Positions 5,341 through 7,958 of a stretch of DNA of 7,958 nt are shown here, piece after piece. The notes under the pieces were generated by a model. The model was not told the origin of the DNA. It was given only the letters and a program-made list of their open reading frames with translations, and did not search any database. Numbering within the stretch: the first letter of the stretch is position 1; each line of letters opens with the position of its first letter. Position numbers and translations under genes: made by a program. The DNA is taken from the NCBI GenBank assembly GCA_964545585.1, contig CAZJFT010000045.1, positions 1 to 7,958 on the forward strand, written 5' to 3'. Source of the stretch: UBA9642 sp964545585 (GTDB lineage: Archaea; Nanobdellota; Nanobdellia; Woesearchaeales; UBA9642).

Positions 5341-7236
5341 TATCCTCAATGCATCGAGATTCCTCGGCGCTATTGTCTCTATTTTGTACTGATTGTGAAT
5401 GCTTGATGCGAAATTCAATGCCCTAGAGTTCTCTCCATGGTTTATCAAGACCTTTTTAGGCCTAGGATTGCATCTTGCGACAAAATTCATGAGCTCTTTC
5501 CTGTCACTATGGCCTGTTATCTCTAATTTTGCAACTTCCATTTTGACGCTCACGACCTCATTCTTTGAGCCATTCCTGAAGACGAATTCTCTCTCTCCAC
5601 GCTGTACTCTTGAACCGAGCGATCCTTCAGCCTGATATGAGGTGAACACTAATGAGTTCCTTTCATTGTCCGCCAATGCCTTGAAATACTGCACTGATGG
5701 ACCTCCTACAAGCATTCCGGATGTAGCCAATATTACGCATGACTCTGTCTCTTCAAGCAACTGTTGACGCTCCTTTGCACTGCCGACCCTTTTAAGGTTT
5801 GGCATAAGGAACGGATTATTGTCTTTCGTGAATATCTGCTGTCTTACATCGCTGTTGAAATATTCAGGGTATGCTGTATGTATTGCTGTTACATCCCAAA
5901 CCATACCATCAACGTATATCGGTATCTCGGGCATTTTCTTTTCTCTTATTAGCCTTTCTAGAAGCACTATTACCTCTTGAGCCCTTCCAGAACCTAATAC
6001 GGGCACTAACACTTTTCCTCTTCTTTTTATTGTATCGCCTATTATTTGCCCTAACATCTCGTCTGCCTCGAATGGAGGCGGCATGACATTGTCTTTTCCG
6101 CCATAAGTTGATTCTATCATTAACGTCTCTAATCGCGGGAATTGTGTGACCGCAGGACTCAATAAGGAAGTCTTAGAATATTTTGTATCAGCACTATATA
6201 ACAAATTGTGTAATCCATTGCCTATGTGCAAATGCACCATCGCGCTTCCTAGTATGTGGCCGGCATTATACATCGTTATCCTAACATCGGGAGTGATATC
6301 TGCGACTTCATCATATTCCAATGTTATCGTATGCTTGACCATCTCTCTTACATCATCAGAATTATATATCGGTTCCTTCCCATCATCTCGCTGGATTTTC
6401 ACAAAGTCTAGCTGTAGAAGCGCCATCATATCTCTTGTAGGCGGAGTGCAATATACAGGTCCTCGATAACCAAATTTGAATAAATAAGGTATCAATGCTG
6501 AATGGTCTAGATGCGCATGGCTTACTATGACTGCATCAAGCTGGCTTATATTGAACTCTGGAGCCTCTAAGTATGGATACATCGTCTCAGGAGTGTCTGC
6601 TCCGGCGTTTATCCCGCAGTCTAACAATATTCTCGATTCAGGAGTCTGGAGAAGTATGCATGATCGCCCTACCTCTCTGGCACTGCCTAAATATGTTACT
6701 CTTATCCATTCCTCTTTCTTCTGTCTTCTTAACCACCCATTGTATATCCTTTCTCCAGTCTTGTGCAAGAATTTCCTTCTATAATCATTATTTTGATAAA
6801 GTACTTCCCTGATATTCTCTATCAATTGGCTCCTTATTGATGGGGTTCTTCTTATTATCGGTACCCAAAGTGTTTTTTTCCGTATTTCCTGAAGTAATTC
6901 TCCATCCTTTCCTATTACTAACCCAGGTTTTTCTGCCTCTATTATGACTATGGACCTCTGCGGGTCGAATATTATGTTGCCTAATTTTGCCTCTTCAGGG
7001 ATTATCTTCTTTATTGCCTTTTCTGCTTTTTCCTGTTCCATGCATATGCTCGGGTCTGGCCTTAATTCTATCCTTTTCTTTATCTGATCGACTATCCCTT
7101 TTATTATTCCGCCATTATCTAGGAAGAAGTCTTTCTTTTTAGTGTAGAGGACTATGTTCGCGCCCTCGAAATTTACATCGCTGATTTTTCCTTCTGGTAT
7201 GTATTTCAGAATCTCTTTCGTAATCTCGTTAGTCAT
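5335..7236 (-). CDS. aCPSF1: KH-domain/beta-CASP ribonuclease aCPSF1 (FttA)
   Basis: Archaeal homologue of the eukaryotic CPSF73 cleavage factor. In studied archaea it cuts nascent RNA at U-rich sites and drives transcription termination. The 633 aa equal the usual length. The N-terminal KH-like region (about 1-150) includes the RNA-binding loop IGKDG (108-112). The metallo-beta-lactamase core carries HAHLDH (H240, H242, D244, H245), H327 in AGHILGS and D350 in YSADTKYS. The beta-CASP motifs are E375 (IESTYG), H576 (ITGHSD) and H600 (INHGE). ATSGML at 504-509 is also conserved. The full metal-binding set is present, so an active enzyme is expected. The ATG at 7236 has GAGGGA at 7243-7248 as ribosome binding site. 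The proteasome beta gene lies 80 bases upstream on the same strand; I recall the same neighbours in Methanocaldococcus (MJ1236/MJ1237). Confidence 0.97.
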   Translation of the reverse strand: MTNEITKEILKYIPEGKISDVNFEGANIVLYTKKKDFFLDNGGIIKGIVDQIKKRIELRPDPSICMEQEKAEKAIKKIIPEEAKLGNIIFDPQRSIVIIEAEKPGLVIGKDGELLQEIRKKTLWVPIIRRTPSIRSQLIENIREVLYQNNDYRRKFLHKTGERIYNGWLRRQKKEEWIRVTYLGSAREVGRSCILLQTPESRILLDCGINAGADTPETMYPYLEAPEFNISQLDAVIVSHAHLDHSALIPYLFKFGYRGPVYCTPPTRDMMALLQLDFVKIQRDDGKEPIYNSDDVREMVKHTITLEYDEVADITPDVRITMYNAGHILGSAMVHLHIGNGLHNLLYSADTKYSKTSLLSPAVTQFPRLETLMIESTYGGKDNVMPPPFEADEMLGQIIGDTIKRRGKVLVPVLGSGRAQEVIVLLERLIREKKMPEIPIYVDGMVWDVTAIHTAYPEYFNSDVRQQIFTKDNNPFLMPNLKRVGSAKERQQLLEETESCVILATSGMLVGGPSVQYFKALADNERNSLVFTSYQAEGSLGSRVQRGEREFVFRNGSKNEVVSVKMEVAKLEITGHSDRKELMNFVARCNPRPKKVLINHGENSRALNFASSIHNQYKIETIAPRNLDALRIK

Positions 7237-7242
7237 TATATA

Positions 7243-7248
7243 TCCCTC
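7243..7248 (-). promoter_or_regulatory. Ribosome binding site of aCPSF1
   Basis: Minus-strand GAGGGA lies about six bases before the ATG at 7236 and matches the archaeal anti-Shine-Dalgarno. It supports this start and implies the message has a leader. Confidence 0.55.
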
Positions 7249-7281
7249 AAATAGTTATAATATATTTTTAAAATAGAGTAT

Positions 7282-7295
7282 TGATTAAATAATCA
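7282..7295. repeat. Perfect inverted repeat TGATTA-AA-TAATCA in the psmB/aCPSF1 spacer
   Basis: Two six-base arms with a two-base spacer lie between the proteasome stop and the aCPSF1 start. The arms are symmetric, as in a dimeric regulator site. The AT-rich centre could itself be the TATA box of an aCPSF1 promoter, since it would place the transcript start near 7261 and include the ribosome binding site in the leader. Chance occurrence in AT-rich DNA cannot be excluded. Confidence 0.4.
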
Positions 7296-7316
7296 GATTT
7301 AATTTTTTCTAGAAGA

Positions 7317-7952
7317 TTAAAGTGCCATTGTCGGTACTTTCTTCTGCATTGTCTTCCGTATGCCTTCTTTTGTTATTACCATGACATCTATACCGTTTCC
7401 TGAGCCTGCATCCCTCTGCATTGATGCAGATATGGATTTGATTGCAAGCTCTTCTGCCTCCTTAACTGTTATAGTGTCCTTATATGTGCTTTCCAGTATT
7501 CCGAAAACCATGGGGCTTCCTGAACCGGAGCTTATGAAATCCTTTATCTCTGACATTGACCCGTCAGGGTATATTTCATACAGGTGTGTTCCTGCATTGT
7601 CGAATCCTGCTAATAGGAAATGTGCCATGCTTGGGAAATATTGTCTTGCACCATCATAAACCATCCTTGCCGATAGGTTGGCTGCCTCTTTTATTGTATG
7701 GATCCTGTTTGTCTTTATGTTCTTCAACTTAAGTTCTGCACGCAATAATTTTATGAATAATTGGATATCACTAACAGATCCGGCTGTTGTTATAGCCAAA
7801 TTATCGTTTATTTGGACTACCTTCTCTACATCCTTTGCAGCTATGAAGCTACCAGCTGTTGCCCTTTTATCTGCAGCTATGACTATCCCATCCTTGCATA
7901 CTATCCCTAATGTTGTTGTTCCGGTTTTAAGACCGCTCTTCAGTCCTTCCAT
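7317..7952 (-). CDS. psmB: 20S proteasome beta subunit precursor
   Basis: Catalytic subunit of the archaeal 20S proteasome, an N-terminal threonine hydrolase assembled in the two inner rings of the barrel. The 211-aa precursor has an 11-residue propeptide ending in Gly, and autocleavage would expose T12 (TTTLGI). In mature numbering D17 (IAADKR) and K33 (DVEKV) are in place. The SGSGSP block (142-147) and RDAGSGNG with D181/S184 complete the active site. The mature length of 200 is typical. The ATG at 7952 is chosen because it gives a normal short propeptide; only six bases remain upstream and the frame is open to the edge, so a longer start cannot be excluded. The alpha subunit is not in the window. 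It is followed by aCPSF1 on the same strand, an arrangement known in other archaea. Confidence 0.97.
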   Translation of the reverse strand: MEGLKSGLKTGTTTLGIVCKDGIVIAADKRATAGSFIAAKDVEKVVQINDNLAITTAGSVSDIQLFIKLLRAELKLKNIKTNRIHTIKEAANLSARMVYDGARQYFPSMAHFLLAGFDNAGTHLYEIYPDGSMSEIKDFISSGSGSPMVFGILESTYKDTITVKEAEELAIKSISASMQRDAGSGNGIDVMVITKEGIRKTMQKKVPTMAL

Positions 7953-7958
7953 GTAATC

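Noticed and set aside
5399..7236. Several plus-strand ORFs of 60-107 codons opposite aCPSF1
   Set aside because: They are antisense shadows of a complete, motif-rich gene, with no ribosome binding sites and no family features.
7360..7956. Plus-strand ORFs of 92-99 codons opposite the proteasome gene
   Set aside because: They are antisense to a fully recognisable psmB and show no independent coding evidence.

Overview
The window looks archaeal. It encodes EF-1 alpha of the archaeal/eukaryotic type, an archaeal uS10, a KH-domain/beta-CASP ribonuclease of the aCPSF1 type, a 20S proteasome beta subunit, and a tRNA-Ser with an intron at the canonical archaeal position. Leaders are short or absent, and TATA-like boxes sit about 27 bases before several start codons. 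The AT-rich, compact layout with many small orphan proteins would fit a DPANN-type archaeon. That placement is a guess from gene style and needs a phylogeny of EF-1 alpha or aCPSF1.

Layout. 1-1252 (+): EF-1 alpha, cut at its 5' end just inside the P-loop, followed by a U8 tract. 1330-1641 (+): rpsJ; the EF-1 alpha/rpsJ pair is a usual archaeal translation cluster. 1750-3227 (+): two tandem paralogous endonuclease/exonuclease/phosphatase (EEP) fold proteins, the first with Gln where a catalytic His is expected. 3242-3354 (-): tRNA-Ser(GGA) with a 31-nt intron. 3429-3713 (+): an unrecognised 94-aa protein with a possible Cys/His metal site. 3715-4780 (-): two tandem, diverged, unrecognised paralogues (166 and 177 aa). 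4916-5266 (+): a small membrane-anchored protein with a strong ribosome binding site. 5335-7236 (-): aCPSF1. 7317-7952 (-): proteasome beta, directly upstream of aCPSF1.

How they may work together. The two ends are housekeeping: translation on the left, RNA 3'-end formation/termination and protein turnover on the right. The middle (1750-5266) is accessory, with two separate duplicated gene pairs, a tRNA and two orphan small proteins. I see no transposase, integrase, CRISPR array or phage gene. No clearly new multi-gene system can be demonstrated. The best leads are the EEP pair with its diverged active site and the orphan paralogue pair at 3715-4780.
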